Origin: Kingdonia uniflora
Taxonomy: Eukaryota > Streptophyta > Magnoliopsida > Ranunculales > Circaeasteraceae
Assembly (NCBI GenBank): GCA_014058105.1
Contig: JACGCM010002776.1
Coordinates: forward strand, 248,001 to 312,000
Reading direction: 5' to 3'
DNA length: 64,000 nt
The translations under genes were made by a program, and so were the position numbers. Shown here in pieces: positions 11,726 through 24,100 of this stretch; position 1 is the stretch's first letter, and each line of letters begins with the position of its first letter. Below the pieces are notes generated by a model, which was not told the origin of the DNA, did not search any database, and saw only the letters and a list, made by a program, of their open reading frames with translations.

Positions 11726-12656
11726 ATCTCCCCCTTCAGTTTATTTTGTGATAAAACTGTGACTATATGAAAGAAAAACTTACAACTCAATGGACTGGCT
11801 CAATTAGTTAACATCCATGCTCGAAGACACTCTTTCATCCTATAGCATCTTCTCTAGAATTACTGCACACTAAACAAGATGTATCATGCAATCGTTCAAA
11901 AAATAAGGAATCCATGAGAACACCAAAAACCTACCAATCTTAACTGTCAGGATCACCACTCCCCCTTTTTATCACAGAAGAACAAAAGTTGAATGGAAAG
12001 AAATAGAACCAACTCAATATTACATTTCAAAAGTACTAGTTATTTCCCCTTTAAAATAAGATGCATCTCCCCCTCAAAATAATTGTGACCTCAGTTAGAT
12101 TACAATCACCAAAAAGAATCCAAGAATAAATGGCATAAATAGACATTGGCAAATACTCCCCTTAACACAGGGCACGACAGAATGCAAATGAATTTAAAAT
12201 ATCTTATAGATATCAAAATATTGCCCATGTGTTATAAAAAAACACTAAAATGAATTACTTGGTATGTATGTGCATAGTCAGATAGACACCTATTTTTAAC
12301 GTATTACTCATTCGCAGTTAGACCATTATGTCAGAAATTTTCTTTGACTGAGGCCTCGCATTGGTGGTTACTAAAAAAATACTGTGATTTTATTAGATAT
12401 GCATTAGTTGGTAATATGAGCATAATGTCCCCGTCTACCATAAACATGATAATAAATCTCAAGTCTAGAACACCATTTATTTAACCGAGGACAAAATTCT
12501 TCAAGATTACAATTACCATCTTCAACAACTTTTTTATCGATGGGAGGCGGACGATATATGAGATCTCAAATTTCAGAATTCATTAATCTCAAATATACGA
12601 GTTAAGATCCACACTCAGGTTATTAAGCCTTTGTGCATGACTGCTCTAATCCCAAT
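11726..12656 (-). mobile_element. Internal region of right Sirevirus-like unit
   Basis: About 0.93 kb between LTR 2 and LTR 3. It has a polypurine tract at 11726-11740 and a mutated PBS at 12643-12654 (minus TGGGATTAGAGC). It carries the same gag-start phrase as the left unit near 12580 but a shorter, more damaged remainder. No pol is present. Confidence 0.7.
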
Positions 12657-13237
12657 TGAAAATTTTTGGAACTTGAGATTGATCGTTATTAAAGTATTAG
12701 GTCGAGTTAATTTGGTCCAATAACCTAGAATCAAATTTCTAACAACTATGACCTAATTCTAGGTTAATCTTATAATCATTTATGAATTGTTAAATCAATA
12801 ATTACATAAACACACGGTAATAATCTTGTGGGAAAATTTTCTTATGAGAAAAACCCACTGGTCGTTGTCGACTCATTGACAACTAAAATCCACAATGTAG
12901 AAAAAATTATCTTAATCTAAATCACTTACAAACTCAATAAGCACATCCTGCAGTAACCTATCTTTAATCACTATTCTTCCAATCAATCCTCCGTTCTTGC
13001 AACGCTCTTCAATTTTGTAATGTTTCACTTCGGATTACACACCAAAGCTTTTAAAGTTTGAATCCCTCAAGTTCTCAAATCATAAATAGAAATCAGGTTT
13101 TTTGAAATTCTAGATCGATTCCACTTGAGGGTTAATTTTTGTTGAATCAGTCTTTGAAGAATCCTTCTCTCAAATATCATAAGCCCTAAAAATTGGTTTT
13201 GGAAGTGTTAAAAAAAAAATAGAAAATGAACTTTTTA
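12657..13237 (-). mobile_element. Sirevirus-like LTR 3, truncated
   Basis: It matches the first roughly 580 bp of LTR 1 and LTR 2 and then stops abruptly near 13237, where sequence of remnant A begins. No target-site duplication can be tested because the outer end is gone. Confidence 0.75.
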
Positions 13238-13503
13238 GGGATATTTAAACATCAGTTCGACTTTTGTGTAACGAGCTATTGAGGCTTGTAATTAAGGTGG
13301 GGAAGTTTAAAAGGAAGGTGAGTTTGATAGAAATAGAGAGATTTGTCCCATTCTAAGTATTTTAATGGGGGTAATGATGAAATGGGTATAGTTTCCAAAA
13401 GATATGAGTTGTCTGACATGAAAACGGGAAGGGACGCTTTAGTTGGAAAACTGAGGGCGACTGACATAGTTAACAATAACTGCCAGCAGTTAAATGGGCA
13501 CCT

Positions 13504-13510
13504 TATAAAT
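13504..13510 (+). promoter_or_regulatory. TATA-like box of aORF2 in remnant A
   Basis: TATAAAT, 219 nt before a CAG/GTTAGT splice donor. The same spacing is seen in copies C and E. Confidence 0.5.
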
Positions 13511-13534
13511 GGTTCTCCTTCATCTACCTTAAAA

Positions 13535-16500
13535 TTTTTCTCAATTCAGGGAGAACAACTTCTAAGAGAGAGAACAAGAGAAAAAATCGAACAGTAGAAA
13601 TTTACTCATTCAAATAAAGATGAAGGGGTTGCGTGTTATGTGAAGGCAAAAAGAGATTCACTACCAGAGTGCTTGGTGAAGAAAGAAAGAACTTTTATGC
13701 CTGATACATTTTCTGCCATTCAGGTTAGTGGAAGTTATTTGGTTATTTACCAATTTGTGTTGTTCATATTTGTAATCCTCAGAATTTTGATGATGATGTT
13801 TCCTTCTTAATTTAGTTTGAATTTTGACATGTTCATTACTCATTTAGAAAGCCCATTCTATTTATTTATTTTATGAAAATGTTGGATAAAAAGAAAATGA
13901 TCTATTGTTAAATTATTATAATTACATATTTTGTAAAAAAATGGATCTGATATATGTTACCTGTGTAGATACGTATTATTTTTGATTTTTTGAAAATTTT
14001 CAAACTGAAGATGTTAAATTGATAAAATAGATCGACCTCGATGTAGGTGTAGATACGTGATAAGGTGTTAATAAGTAGGATACCTTCTACGTCGAACTCA
14101 TCCTTCGAGATGGATTCTTGTACCTCTGGCCGAACTTAGGATGAAAAGAACATATGAATAAAGAAGCCCCTTCTCTTGGTTTCTAGGTCGGTCCCCTTAG
14201 TAATAGGATAACGAACAACAATTTTTTTTTTCTGATGATGAGGCCGAATTAAGATTAGATGCTAATAGTGGTGATGGTGCCAAATTACCTAGTATCTTAC
14301 ATAGTAATCCTGAGGGGACTGATGCTAGGACAAAGTTTTGCAAGTGTAAGGGTAGTCTAAAGGGTGTGTAGGGAGGCATACTAGAGTATAGGGGTAAAAT
14401 GTATAGGGACTACTTTGATGAAGAAGGTGATAATTCGTATTACCCAATCCCTGATTTAGAGGAGGAGAAGATCGCCAGAGGAATTCCTAAGGATGTTTCT
14501 TTGGATTACTTTGATGAAGACGAGTCAGACGACCTGGAAGAAGGGCCTCTTTGTTATCTTTCTCAGTTTGACTATGGACTAAGCGTACCTCTGAGTAACT
14601 TTGCTTAGGGTATAATGAATGGGATCAAAGCTTGCCCTGCCCAGGTAAATGGGAATGTATATGAGGTGATCAATGATTGTGAAGCACTTAATTCGAAGTG
14701 GGTTGAGGAAGGAAAAGAAAGGAGATTGACTTCTAAAGACGTGCTGAAGTACTACAAAGTTAAGTATTTGAATACTACTAGGGGTAGTTATTTTTCTTCT
14801 GTTTATCCAAGGCCTTAATGTTTTGACCTAGATTTCACTGGGAATGTGTAAAATGATAACATGGTCTTGGTGAGAGGCGAATGTATGCAACGAGCTGAGG
14901 AAGACGCCCTGGATCTAGCATATAAATCAGTTAAAGAACGCAAGTAGATATACTTGTTTGAACTTTATGTTGAGTATTTGTACTTGTTTTTCATATCCCC
15001 ATTGTAACGTCGTTAAAGAAGAGTCTTTTATCAATGTAGTTTCCTGAGAAGATACCGAGCTCCAAGGTGTGTTGGATGATCTTGGTATAAGCATGCATAA
15101 GAGGGTGAACAGTAAATCACTCAAGGTTCAGAGAGCACAAGCAAAAAGGAAAATGATTGATACTAGTGGGATTGGATCGTCCCCTCCACCTACTCCTCCT
15201 GTACTATACACATCTGTATATACTAGTATCGTAATTTTGAAGGTTGTAAGGGCCCCAGCATTAGCTCTTCGACCTCACCCATCAAGGCCTAGCTCGGTTA
15301 TTCCAGGCAGAAGAAAGGCTGGAAAGAAAAACTTGAAAAACACCTAATCCGATTCTACTGCTAGAGATGGTGAGGAGGCTGAAAGCACCTTGAAGAAGAA
15401 AAGGTTAGTTAATAGTCCTTCAGCACTTGTGGAGGTCACACCAAAAGGGGCTTCTGTAAAGCCTAAGGTGGACGAGGAGATGCTGGCCCTTGAAACTAGT
15501 TTTAGGACCCTTGATGTGTCTGATTTCTCAGAAGTGAAATCTACTGTGGAAGTCGAGCTTCAGTGGGTAAGTTAAGGTATCTTGGTTACTTTCAATCTGT
15601 GACCTGCTGTTTGTAATTTTATAATTTTTTTGTTTAGGTATCTCACGTTCTAAAGGGCCTGATCCTCGAATTCAGGGATGGTAAAAGACTTTTATTGGAG
15701 AGGGAGGCTCTTTTGACAAAGCGGACAATCGAGTGAGCCAAACTGGTAGAGGAGAGGGGCAAATCGAGCACAAAAATTTCTAGCCTGAAGACTTCTTTCC
15801 AGGTAATAGTGGACAATCTCGAGAAGGAGGCTGCAGACAACATTAATGAAATGAGCACTGCCCATAACAACCTTTCTTAGCATCTTCATGAGGATGGTTA
15901 ATCTAATTCCGAGATCATATCCATTAGTGAAGGGCGATCTACTGAAATTGTTGGGCCAATTAAGGATGATAATGAAGTGATTGCAGCTCGGTCTCCAGTT
16001 CGATAGACTATTTTTGGACTGAATGGCGATGATACTTTTGAGCAAACCCAAGCTTGTAAGACAGATGAACAAGACAAGGTAGATTAATTTATATGTTTGT
16101 CATGGAAACTTTATGGTAGATATTTTTTATTATTGGTGGATTGTAAATTGTTAGCTCTATTTGATGGATTGATGGATGCCTTTCTTGATTTTGATATAAG
16201 GATTTGTAATTATAGGATATTAATGAGCTGAGAGTGGTTATTGATATTCTAAGGAAAGATCTAGCTAGGGAGAGAAAATTATTAGCTGCAATAGCTTATG
16301 TCACTTAGAGTATTGGAAGAGAATCGATTGTGCCTTAAACCTGCTACTATTGAATGCCTAGCCACCAGAGGAAGGAACTTGCACTGTTTGAAAGCAAAGG
16401 ATGTCTCTGCTCATACTGGTGTTTCAATGATTTATCTATGACTATATTATTGTATATTGTAATTGTATTTATGTTGAATGTTTCTATATATGAACTATTA

Positions 16501-16868
16501 TGAGGAATACATTCTTTAATATGATGAAGAATTTTATGAGGTATCGATCTGTGTTTTAGGGTGAGTTGAAAGGTGCTCAGATTTTTGTATAAGCTTTGAT
16601 TAATCTTAACCGAAAACTTAAATCCAATTTAAAAAAGTGTGATGCCTTTTTAAAACACGTGACTGATCTAAATATGAAATTGGAGGTCGACTTGGTAAAT
16701 TCTTAAGCTGGCGAGAAGATTTGATCGAAATAATTATGAAAATGGAGGCCGATTTGGTTATCGCTTAAGTTGTTGTAATGAAATTGACCGACTTAAAAAT
16801 GAAACTTGAGGTCAATTTGATGAATGAGAAAGTTTAACAGTTGAAGTAGACAGAAAAATTTGCCAAAC
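13535..16868 (+). pseudogene. aORF2 (antisense long coiled-coil gene), copy A
   Basis: A first exon ends at a CAG/GTTAGT donor (13723). A putative 463-nt intron ends at TTCTAG (14186). Exon 2 carries an acidic stretch (YFDEDESDDLEEG) and then a domain reading VYEVINDCEALNSKWVEEG and LKYYKVKYLN, ending near NDNMVLVRGEC (14870). This resembles the PF04195 gypsy-type family. A GTAAGT donor (about 15570) and TTTAG acceptor (about 15637) precede a helical stretch with VSHVLKGL. Further coiled coil follows from about 16218, including a repeated MKLEVDL/MKMEADL phrase at 16670-16810. Stops and frameshifts are many. It breaks off at about 16868 into CACTA sequence. Function is unknown. Confidence 0.6.
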
Positions 16869-18289
16869 ACTTATGGTGAATTCAAACAAATTGAAGGATG
16901 ACCCTAATGCACGTAAGGATTTAAAGCGACTAAAAATCAAAAAGAATTTGTGGCTAAAAACTCATAATGGGAAGGAAGTTATCCCGCCAGGTCAGTTTTG
17001 GTTACGGAAGGATGAGAAAAAATATTCTTACAAACTTTGAAAGATCTCCGTGTTCCGTTCTGCTTTAGTAGTAATTGGAAAATATTGTTTTAAGAGATAA
17101 CATAGAGTTGAAGGGCATGAAATCCCATGATTACCATGTCTTGATGAAACATTTACTTCCTGTTTTGCTTCAACATGCTTTTAGAGATAGGAAAGAAATC
17201 CGTGATATAATCAGAACCTTTTCAAACTTCTACAATACACTTTGTTCAAAAACAATTGATGTTGACACGCTCACAAAACTTAACGCAGGTATGAGAAGAA
17301 CTTTGTGAGAAGTTGAGAAGAGTTTTCCTCCATCTATATTTATTGTGATGATGCAGTTACCCATCATTTTAGCTTATGAGGCCCATGTGAATGGACCTCT
17401 TACATTTCGAATGATGTGAGCATTTGAAAGGTATTGTTTAACTATTCAAACTTCTATTTTTATATATAAATAAAAATTGTGTTATAATTGTTTATATTTT
17501 AAAAGACGAATGAAGACATTCAAAGATGATGTCATGAATAAATTCAGCCCTGAAGGTTGTATTGCGTATGCACATCTTTTATAATAAACTTTAACATATT
17601 GTACTGAGTATAAAGGTCTCAGAAATTCAAACATCCTAAATAGTTTGGAGAAGTCTTTGGATGGTTATCTTTTCGTTCTTCCCGATCTACTCAATGTTAT
17701 TGACTATAGTGAAAATAATGATGAGGGTGAACCAATTGGCTCAAGTCAAGAGTTTATCATAAAAGGTATTGAATACGAATAAGCTCGCATGTGAAAGAGT
17801 CAACCTTGTTATGATACTTGGAAAAGGTATATATTCATACACGAATATTTATAAATAGTTCTCATTTTATTTGGAATATAATTTATTTTTATATTTTGAT
17901 ACTTAGAAAATATGATAACTTCATAAAGCTCTATAACTTAGCAATGGGAAAGAGGTAAGGACAATACAAAATTTCTTGTGAAAAAGAGTTCATACCTTGG
18001 TTAAAAAAAATAGGTACATTTAAAAGTGGTAAGATTTATATACTGTAAATAATAGTATAATCAGGTCAAACAAATGTTTCAAAAACTGGATCACCTAATT
18101 ATTTGGTTTTGTATAATTTTCTTTGCAGTTACAAACTGCGAAAAATGTCGATATTAATTTCGCTGATATTATAAGAGGGCCATCATATTACGTTAATCCG
18201 TACAAAATGTATTGCGTCAGCAGGTTCTTGTTTGTGACCAAAGATTTTGAAACAACAAAAACCTATCAAAATAGTGGGGTTAGCACTAG
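16869..18289 (+). pseudogene. CACTA TNP2-like transposase, part 1 (split by element B)
   Basis: This is the C-terminal half of a TNP2-type transposase. It begins at KLKDDPNARKDLKRL, then SHDYHVLMKHLLPVLLQ and FSNFYNTLCSKTIDVD, then KSFPPSIFIVMMQLPI. That is the DUF4218-type block with its typical 'KSHDCHVLMQ...LLP' motif. Then come a GCIAY segment (about 17550) and GPSYYVNPYKMYCVSRFLF (about 18177-18235). It stops at GVSTS, where element B begins. Introns with GT..AG ends are plausible near 17440-17500 and 17820-17900. The catalytic N-terminal part is missing because the gene is cut at about 16868. Stops and frameshifts make it inactive. Confidence 0.8.
18285..18289. repeat. Target-site duplication ACTAG (left) of element B
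   Basis: ACTAG directly precedes the LTR. The identical five bases follow the other LTR at 30998-31002. Confidence 0.9.
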
Positions 18290-18890
18290 TGTAATGACCT
18301 AATTCCGTAGCTTGAAATATCTCGAAATTAGAACTTACACCAAATGTACCTGTAACAAAAATTAATGTAATACAAGAAATGACATAGGTGATTTAGCGTG
18401 GAAAACCTTTGAATAGGTAAAAAAACCATGACCTCGATTTTAGGCTTTAATAACTGTAAGTTTTATTGCTTAAGGCTGATATCTTATTACAAGTAATCTC
18501 TTGAACTAGAAATATTTGATCTTGCAATAAAAACTTTTGTGGTGTTAAGAATCTAGAAATTCTTGTGTTAAAATCTATAAAATTTGGTTTTTCTGGTCCT
18601 TATCTTCTCTGGAACAATTTATTTATATAGAACTCACTTATAGCTCGATATCGTGTAGAAGCATGTTCTCCAGATAATAAGGTATGTGGTAGTTGAATGT
18701 GCAACTGTTAGTTTGCGTGAGACAGATGTCTTTGACTTGTTCATATTTTTTTGTTGTAGAGCTCATTCCATGTTCTTAATTTGTTCGTGGTCTAGGTATT
18801 AATGTTGATTGTACATATCACATGTATAATGCGTGAGTCTGATATTGAAGTACTTCGAGCTTGGATTAGGCCGAGGGATAGGTCCCTACA
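18290..18890 (-). repeat. 3' LTR of element B
   Basis: 601 bp, starts TGTAATGACC and ends CCCTACA on the plus strand. It has a TATATAAA-type box on the minus strand near 18630. It differs from its partner by scattered substitutions and small indels, so the insertion is not recent. Confidence 0.9.
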
Positions 18891-18902
18891 ATCGCCCCCA
18901 TG
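18891..18902 (-). other. Polypurine tract of element B
   Basis: Minus strand TGGGGGCGAT directly before the 3' LTR. The same tract is next to the LTR of element C. Confidence 0.85.
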
Positions 18903-19152
18903 AAATTGATGGCACGGGTAGCTTTGGCTGAGAAAGAAACTTTTGACGGTTGGTGATGAAATTTGAAAATTTATGATGTATTGATGGGGAATTTGACTTG
19001 TTGGGTACTCGATATTTATTTATGGTAGACTATATCTGGAATTTATGATGGTGGAAAGGATTGATGTACTTGACGTTTAGGGTTTAAAGAGAAGTTGTTC
19101 TTTGAATGATGACTGCTTTGGAGACATTTTTTGGCATTAAATGCAAGTTTGA

Positions 19153-19160
19153 TATAAATA
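19153..19160 (+). promoter_or_regulatory. TATA-like box of aORF1 in B
   Basis: TATAAATA about 80 nt before the aORF1 ATG at 19239. Corresponding boxes lie upstream of aORF1 in C (41993) and E (52459). Confidence 0.5.
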
Positions 19161-19238
19161 GTACCAATACTGTACCTTCTGTAATCTTTGTGAAATCCTC
19201 CTATTACTATAACTTTTTTGTTGTACTCTGTTTTGATA

Positions 19239-19855
19239 ATGGTGAAGACCAGGTGGTAGGTATATGAAGAGAGGGTGGCTGCTAAAGTTCAAAGGCTGAA
19301 GTTGTAATACTTTGGCAACCAATCTTTGGAGATGCCCACTCCTATTCCTGTCCCACCAACTTACCATGGTATGACGGAGGAGGCGGCTACTAAAGCTGAA
19401 GATAATTATTATCACATGTGGAGGCTTTACTATATGGTGTTTTATGGGGAACAGCGTCGAATATACCCTTGCCTGCTGGTAGAGGATAAGGTTGAGGAGG
19501 CAGATGTGGAGGCTGACGTATATGCGAGGCAGTACTGCTAGTATCCTGTGAGGCACTTGGTTCTAAGGTAAAACTCCCTTTAATCTCTACCAAGTCTCTG
19601 CTGGGGGGGTTACGAAGGAGGAGGTGGTGGTGGTGGAGAAGGGAGACGAAGATTAAAAGTTTTTCTTCTACACAATCATCGCACTACTCCGAGACGGGGG
19701 GATCTTTTTTTGAAGATGGGTTCAAGCACTGTACCACTAGCTTCCTCAGTTTCTTGTAAAAGTAAATGGCGTGAAAACCATTACCAGGACCTATCTTGTA
19801 GAAGAGTTTTGGAATGAAATAGTGATTGAAAATAGAAATAAAATGTAACCTGTAG
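19239..19855 (+). pseudogene. aORF1 (antisense short gene), copy B
   Basis: ATG at 19239 begins MVKTRW.VYEERVAAKVQ, with a stop at codon 7. It continues with YFGNQSLEMPTPIPVPPTYH, GMTEEAATKAEDNYYHMW and a basic/acidic tail. The same line appears in C (PTYHGMT, DDYYQM, EERR) and is recognisable at the start of E. After a frame change, FSSTQSS and a terminal IKCNL stop (19855) match C's VFSSTQSS-like and KKCNL ending. I do not know the family. The conserved PTYHGMT motif and the shared promoter position suggest a real gene of about 190 residues that is now broken. Confidence 0.5.
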
Positions 19856-20129
19856 ATCGATCTGCAGAAACATCTGAAAAACTTGTTATCTGTAAAATAT
19901 TTTGTAAGCATTATTTGAGCTAATGAAAAAGATATTTGTTCAATAATTGTGCAGATAGATCGAATTAGTAGTTAGTAGTAAAATCGAACTAAAAGAAAAA
20001 TACGTTGCAGTATGAAAATGTAATGCTTAGATAGCGAACTAAAAATGAGTAGAATTATTCAAACAAGAATATAGATATATTTGATGTTGACCAAGATGTC
20101 TAAGTTCTCTATCTCACATTTCTTCTATC

Positions 20130-21000
20130 CATTTGAGATTTCAAAGTAGGCCCCATTTGATTTCTTCATCTGTGATCTCTTGTCTGAATGCTAGAACATC
20201 TATGTCTGAAGGGATGACAACTTTTGTTCCAAATGATAGTAGAAAAGGTGAATAGCCTGTTGAAGTTTGTGGAGTGGTCTTGTAAGCCCACAGAACATGA
20301 AGTAACTTTTGACCCATCATCCTTTCTCTTCATCAACCCTTTTTCGTAGACCGTCAACAATTTTTTTGTTAATTCTTCGACCTGTCCGTTGCCTCGAGGA
20401 TAGTATGGAGTAGAGGATGTGAGTTTGATTTTATGATTATTGAGAAAAGCTCACTTTTGTACCAATGAATTGAAGTCCATTATCTACTTTAATCATGTCT
20501 GGACAACCGAACCTTGTGATGATATGTTCCTACAAAAATTTGATTACTTCCTCTTCTCGTGTGTGGCAAGGTAGTATTGCCTCGACCCACTTTGTAAAAT
20601 AACAATAGCAACAATGATCATTTCTCAATTTTCTGAAGCCTTTAGGAATTTGCCAACCAAGACAATTCTCCATCGTTTAAAAGGCCAGAGAACTTCACTT
20701 ACATGAAGATTAAATGCTAGATTCTTGATCTTTTTGCATGGAATTGATACTTGACAAATTCTTCTTGTATATTCCTCGCATTCTTGCCTCATCTTTGGCC
20801 AATTAAAACTTGCGGTAAAAGCCTATTGAGCTAATGATTTTCCAGAAGCATGAGCTACGCAGATACCTTCATGTCACTCCTTAATCTTTATATGAGCTTA
20901 CTTTTGTGAAATGTATTCAATCAATTATCTCAGTCCTGTGATTCGATAAAGTCTCTCATTTTGTATAGTGAAACATTGTGACCTTTATAGAAGAGATCAA
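20130..21000 (-). pseudogene. Extra integrase fragment inside element B
   Basis: Minus reading includes YFTKWVEAILPCHTREEEV, FGCPDMIKVDNGLQFIGTK and PRGNGQVEELTKKLL. This is a Ty3/gypsy integrase core with its second Asp (DNG) and the Glu (QVE) still present. It is not B's own integrase, which lies at 24860-25960. It sits between aORF1 and aORF2, where the promoter and first exon of aORF2 should be. It therefore marks a recombination or nested deletion that joined two related elements. Confidence 0.8.
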
Positions 21001-21179
21001 GCTTCTTCTATGTTTGTAAGTATGATGTCTTTGTTAAAAAAATATGAGGGTGTTCTCTAATCATCCGGGTCAAGTGGCTAACAATTTTCTTGAATCTGAA
21101 GTAGTTGTTGTTGGTCGAGGCTTGAACGTTATAATACTTTGATATCGAGTATTCCTCTTTTTGAATTTCCCAACATTGC

Positions 21180-24100
21180 TGTAATGAAAGCTAGAGCATC
21201 TAAATGTCTGTTTTCTTCCCGAAGAAGGTAATCCAATACAGTTTTCTCAAATTTCTTCATCCTTTGTTCGACCAACTAAATAGGAATATGTGGGAGATAA
21301 TTAATGCTTGTTATAATCTAAATAGATTGTGGGAGGAAAATGAGGTGGAGAGGAGAATAGCTCCTATGAATATTTTACAGTATTATGCTGTAAAATATTG
21401 TGCTACAATTGGAGGTGTGCATTTTTGCTATAGTTCGTTTCGACCTCTTTTCTTCGACTTAAATTCAGCAGGATGAACCTGAAACGATAATATGATATGA
21501 GTGAAAGGTAATTGTACTCAGAGAATGGACGATGAACCCCTGGATCTTGTATATAGAACTTTGAAGCTACGCCGATGCCACTGTAGGATGTTTCTGGGGG
21601 TATTACTTTGAGCAAGCTAGCTCAAAAGCATTCAAAGAGGAAGGTTGTTAAAGGCGACTCGACCATGGTGAGTGGTGAAGTTGAGGTAAACAAGAAGAAG
21701 AGGAGGGTGTATGCTCCTACTGTTGTGAGTGGGTCAAAGGTTGGGGAGACTCGACCTATTGAGGGGGATGAGCTACTGGCACTGGAGAACCGGTTAAGGC
21801 TGGTAGCTCGAAGGGGTATTGTGGAGCTGAATACCTCTAAACAGTTGGAGTTGAGCAGGGTGGAAAGTTGATGTCTTTGTGATATTTGAACTTATATTTG
21901 TTTTTGAGCTAAGAATGTGTTTCTCTTTTGTAGGTTGCTTGCATGTTGAAAGGTATCTGCGCCGGGATCGAGGAAGGAAGGGCTGAGCTCAAGGGTGGGA
22001 GAGCCGAGCTCGGGAAGAAGGTGGCTCAACTTGGGTCTGATCTAGAATTGAAGAGGGAGCGCTTGGTTTCTATGTGGGACTTGCATAAGGTGTTGATACG
22101 CTAGCTCACTAATGAAGCGTAGAAGAATATTGATGATGTTACAGCTGCTCGGGACAGCCTCGGGCAAAAATTGCTAGAAGTGGGGTACTCTGTTACTGAT
22201 CTCAAAGCCATTATAGTAGGTACCTATGTCGAGGAGACCGAAGTGAAAGAGGAGCTCCTGGTTAATAATGACTCTCACCCAGATATTGTTATAGGGATGG
22301 ACTCTGTCTTTGCTAGAACTGATCTAGAAAATGGTGAGGGTGATAATGAGAAGGTAGAGTAAAATTGTTAGGAGTTTGTTTGTGTTTTTATGTGGGTTGA
22401 AAAATTGTAAGTGTATGGTACATTGATTTATAGGATAAATTTGGGATAGGCTAAGAAATTTTTGTAAACATTAATTTGTAGGAACATAAAGATATTTTCC
22501 TAAGAATTGAGGAAATAGATAAAGAGCTTGCAAAGGAGAAAAATACCTCAGCATCCCTGTTAACTTCGCAAGCTGAGCTACAGGTTAAAAATGAGTGAGA
22601 AATATTTGACTTGTATGTTGCACTACTTTAGAGCTACATAGTAAAGTTAGATGGTAGATATAGATCACAAATGTGTTAGAAAATTAGCAACGATAGTAAT
22701 CCAGTATGTTCAGATGATTTTAGAGGGTTAGCAAATTAAAACATTGAAAATGTGTATCTTGAAAGAGGATGTAGATGTTATTGCCATTATTGTGAGATAA
22801 CTTCTTAACTTGAGGTCAAAGCATAATCTCAACTTGTTGACATGTCAAAAATAAAAATCTGCTAGAAATCTATAAAATTATTTGTAATATCTATTGATTG
22901 TAGCTATAAAGTATTGTTGAATTGAGCTTGATGATGCAGGTCGAATTAGAGACAGTTCGCTTGAGTGAACAACAAATGCTCCAATTTAATCATGAGTTTA
23001 TGGTAGAGTTTAATAGGATTAAGGAGGCATCTGAGGATAGGGAGGATCAATATGCCAAAGTACAGATCCAGTTTGCTAAGGCGACAAAAACTGTGGACAA
23101 CCTAACTCAGAAGAACGAAGGTAAAGATGCTAAAATAGGAAAGGAGCAAAAGGAGATCGCGGAGGCGCAAACTAAAATAGAGAAGCTCAAAAGCAAGGTA
23201 GATTTGTTGATGGCGAAAGGTAAAGAAGCGAATGCAGATCAATATCGTATCAAGTCTTTAGAAATGATAGAAAAAGAGTTATTGAACTTTATAGCTAATT
23301 TGAAGGGTCAAATGATCAAAAAAATAAACGAGCTTGAGAAGGCTCGAGCTGACCTAGTAAGTTTCAAAAGTGCGATTGAGCAATTAAAGAGTGAAATGAT
23401 TAGGAAAGAAAATGAAATTGGTAAAGTTTGAACTAACCTGGCAAGTTTTGAAAGTGTGGCTGAGCAGTTGAGGGAGGTCTTGCCTACTATAGATATCGAT
23501 CTTCGGCTGGCCCAAAAATGATGTAACGAACTGAATGAGAAGGTTACAAGGTTAAATGCAGATTGGCTATGGCCAATTCACGAGCCAAGATAGTTGAGGC
23601 CGGAGAGCGATCAAAGAAGAAAAAGACTAACGTCGAGGTCTCGACTGCTAAGGGTGATGTGATTAACCCATCAGCTCAAATTAAAGAGTTTAAGGTGAAT
23701 ATAGCTCATGTTCAGGCTCACGTAAGGAGAGGAAACGAACATTTAAGTAAGAGCGAGTATAAGTGAGATATTTTTCTTTGTAGAAAGCTAGAGTTAGAGA
23801 AGGTGATCAAGACTCAAGAGGAAGGATGAGCTGCTTAAGAAGGGTCTTATTAGGGAAAGTGGGAGTTGGTGGAACTTCGTGCTCAATTAGAAAGTCGGAG
23901 AACGATGAATAAAGTTGAGCTGGATAATGTGGCGGGGACAATAGCGCAGTAAAATGAGGCGATAATAAACTTAAGAAAATGAGCAGAGAGGGAAGATGTT
24001 TTCCACAAAGATATTAAGCACCGTCATCAGAGGTTACAAAAGTAGTTTACCGAGGTAGTCATAATTGACCGAGAGAATTATTTGCCCTGAAGATGTGCAC

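Larger units (their letters stand above)
13238..16868 (+). mobile_element. Remnant A: antisense-gene region of a Tat-lineage Ty3/gypsy element
   Basis: It contains only a plus-strand aORF2-type gene with promoter-like upstream sequence. LTRs, gag and pol are absent. The left end abuts a truncated Sirevirus-like LTR, and the right end abuts a CACTA transposase gene. The identity rests on homology of its gene with those in B, C and E. Confidence 0.65.

Noticed and set aside
13656..13670. CACTACCAGA as the missing left end of the CACTA transposon
   Set aside because: It matches the first ten bases of the right terminus, but the preceding three bases (ATT) do not match AAT after the right end, no TTAGCCAC subterminal repeats follow, and it lies in the 5' exon of remnant A. 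Treated as chance.
19137..19556. Minus-strand frame of 139 codons
   Set aside because: It lies opposite aORF1; the plus-strand reading is the one conserved in copy C.
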